NCBI GenBank assembly: GCA_002162675.1
Contig: MAAE01000058.1
Location: 1 to 32,996 of the forward strand
Origin: Colwellia sp. 39_35_sub15_T18
GTDB taxonomy: Bacteria; Pseudomonadota; Gammaproteobacteria; Enterobacterales; Alteromonadaceae
DNA: 32,996 nt
Direction of reading: 5' to 3'
The notes beneath the pieces are model-generated. The model saw only the letters and a list, made by a program, of their open reading frames with translations, did no database searches and was not told the DNA's origin. The position numbers were made by a program, and so were the translations under genes. This document shows, one piece after another, positions 32,721-32,996 of the stretch (position 1 is its first letter; each line of letters opens with the position of its first letter).

Positions 32721-32745
32721 TGTACTTTATATGGTACAAAGTATA
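32721..32745 (-). promoter_or_regulatory. Promoter and operator of the phd-parE module
   Basis: TGTAC (32721-32725) - 8 bases - GTACA (32734-32738) is a dyad with the same arms and spacing as in front of yefM-yoeB. On the - strand TATACT (32740-32745) is a good -10 box and would put the start of transcription inside the dyad; TTGTAC 17 bases further upstream is a weak -35. Confidence 0.6.
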
Positions 32746-32782
32746 GTTAAAACTAGATGTAAGTACAAGACATTGAACTTGA

Positions 32783-32870
32783 GTTATAGCGCCTCATTAA
32801 GCGGAAATTAATGGTTGGCTATAATTGCGTAGCGATGGCCAACTGTTAATTTTCCGTTTAAATGACTTGA
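32783..32870 (+). other. attC-like integron recombination site C, right end altered
   Basis: It starts GTTATAGCGCCTCATTAAGCGG. The left arm CGGAAATTAATGGTTGGC pairs with the right arm GCCAACTGTTAATTTTCCG with a few mismatches, around a loop of about 17 bases. It ends AATGACTTG, as sites A and B do, but the next bases are ATACTAATTG in place of the TTATAAC of site B. The change starts at the crossover point, next to the IS110 left end. Confidence 0.7.
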
Positions 32871-32878
32871 TACTAATT

Positions 32879-32947
32879 GAGCCTTCTCCCCAAAGTTCAG
32901 CATTTAGCTAAACTTTAAGGCGACAAAACCAAAAAGGAGAAAGCTCG
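32879..32947 (+). mobile_element. Left end of an IS110-family insertion sequence
   Basis: The short leader before the transposase is highly structured. GAGCCTTCTCC (32879-32889) pairs with GGAGAAAGCTC (32936-32946) at 10 of 11 positions. Inside, AAAGTTCAGC (32892-32901) pairs with GCTAAACTTT (32907-32916) at 9 of 10. The ribosome site AAGGAGA (32934-32940) lies within the right outer arm. The exact IS boundary is not defined; it lies between 32870 and 32879 if the attC ends at the crossover. Confidence 0.6.
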
Positions 32948-32996
32948 ATGAAATTCTATACTACTTTACATAAATATTATTGCGGAATCGACTTAC
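32948..32996 (+). CDS. IS110-family transposase, N-terminus (partial, runs off the window)
   Basis: Sixteen codons, MKFYTTLHKYYCGIDL, from ATG 32948 with AAGGAGA seven bases upstream. YCGIDLH is the start of the RuvC-like DEDD domain of IS110 transposases, and the Asp is the first catalytic residue. These enzymes move the element with the help of a bridge RNA coded in a non-coding end. The rest lies outside the window, so whether the gene is intact is unknown. Confidence 0.75.
   Translation, partial: MKFYTTLHKYYCGIDL

Noticed and set aside
29910..32870. Reading the three attC-like sites as simple terminators of the toxin-antitoxin genes
   Set aside because: They are about 100 bases long with conserved boxes and ends in one orientation regardless of gene direction, and lack T-runs, which does not fit terminators.

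Overview
This window looks like chromosomal DNA of a marine, AT-rich gammaproteobacterium, most likely of the Colwellia/Thalassotalea type (Alteromonadales). The evidence is the gene set (YfbV, RlmA, RstAB, a rhombosortase, a VC2046/SO_3500-like protein) together with the base composition. The genus is inference from memory; no database was searched.

Positions 1-3600 hold the downstream part of a cytochrome c oxidase operon on the + strand: the end of subunit I, two different subunit III-type proteins, a small subunit IV, haem O synthase (CtaB) and a SCO copper-delivery protein. Then come two divergent response regulators without a kinase: a sigma-54 activator (3736-5160, -) and a REC protein with a degenerate, probably inactive HD-GYP domain (5366-6652, +).

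Positions 6863-18485 are mostly housekeeping genes: gamma-glutamyltransferase, the DTW tRNA-modifying enzyme TapT, a rhombosortase, a lipoprotein S9 peptidase, a SEC-C protein, a conserved hypothetical protein, the RstB/RstA two-component pair (with a terminator-like hairpin between the two genes), exonuclease III and RlmA. Two copies of a palindromic repeat lie at 10092-10338. YfbV and an ACT-domain protein follow. The 647-base gap between those two holds a + strand terminator with no gene in front of it.

Positions 20445-28858 carry fatty-acid degradation genes: a fatty acyl-CoA ligase (+), facing a four-gene - strand operon of thiolase, hydratase/dehydrogenase fusion, an alpha-methylacyl-CoA racemase-type CaiB/BaiF protein and an acyl-CoA dehydrogenase. 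The racemase with its catalytic residues kept suggests methyl-branched substrates. The 1-kb gap between the convergent units holds hairpins, a REP-like element, a short direct repeat and an 11-base phased repeat.

From about 29 kb to the end the DNA is accessory. It shows three similarly built attC-like recombination sites in one orientation, three type II toxin-antitoxin modules (YefM/YoeB, HigBA, Phd/ParE), a DUF6693-like membrane protein, remnants of IS110 and IS91 transposases and of an alpha/beta hydrolase, and at the right edge the start of an apparently intact IS110-family element placed directly after the third attC site. I read this as part of a chromosomal integron cassette array, or an integrase-less attC cluster; no integrase is in the window. 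The most interesting details are a toxin stop codon lying inside an attC core site, a toxin-antitoxin promoter whose -35 box lies in the preceding attC, and the same spaced TGTAC/GTACA operator in front of two different toxin-antitoxin modules.
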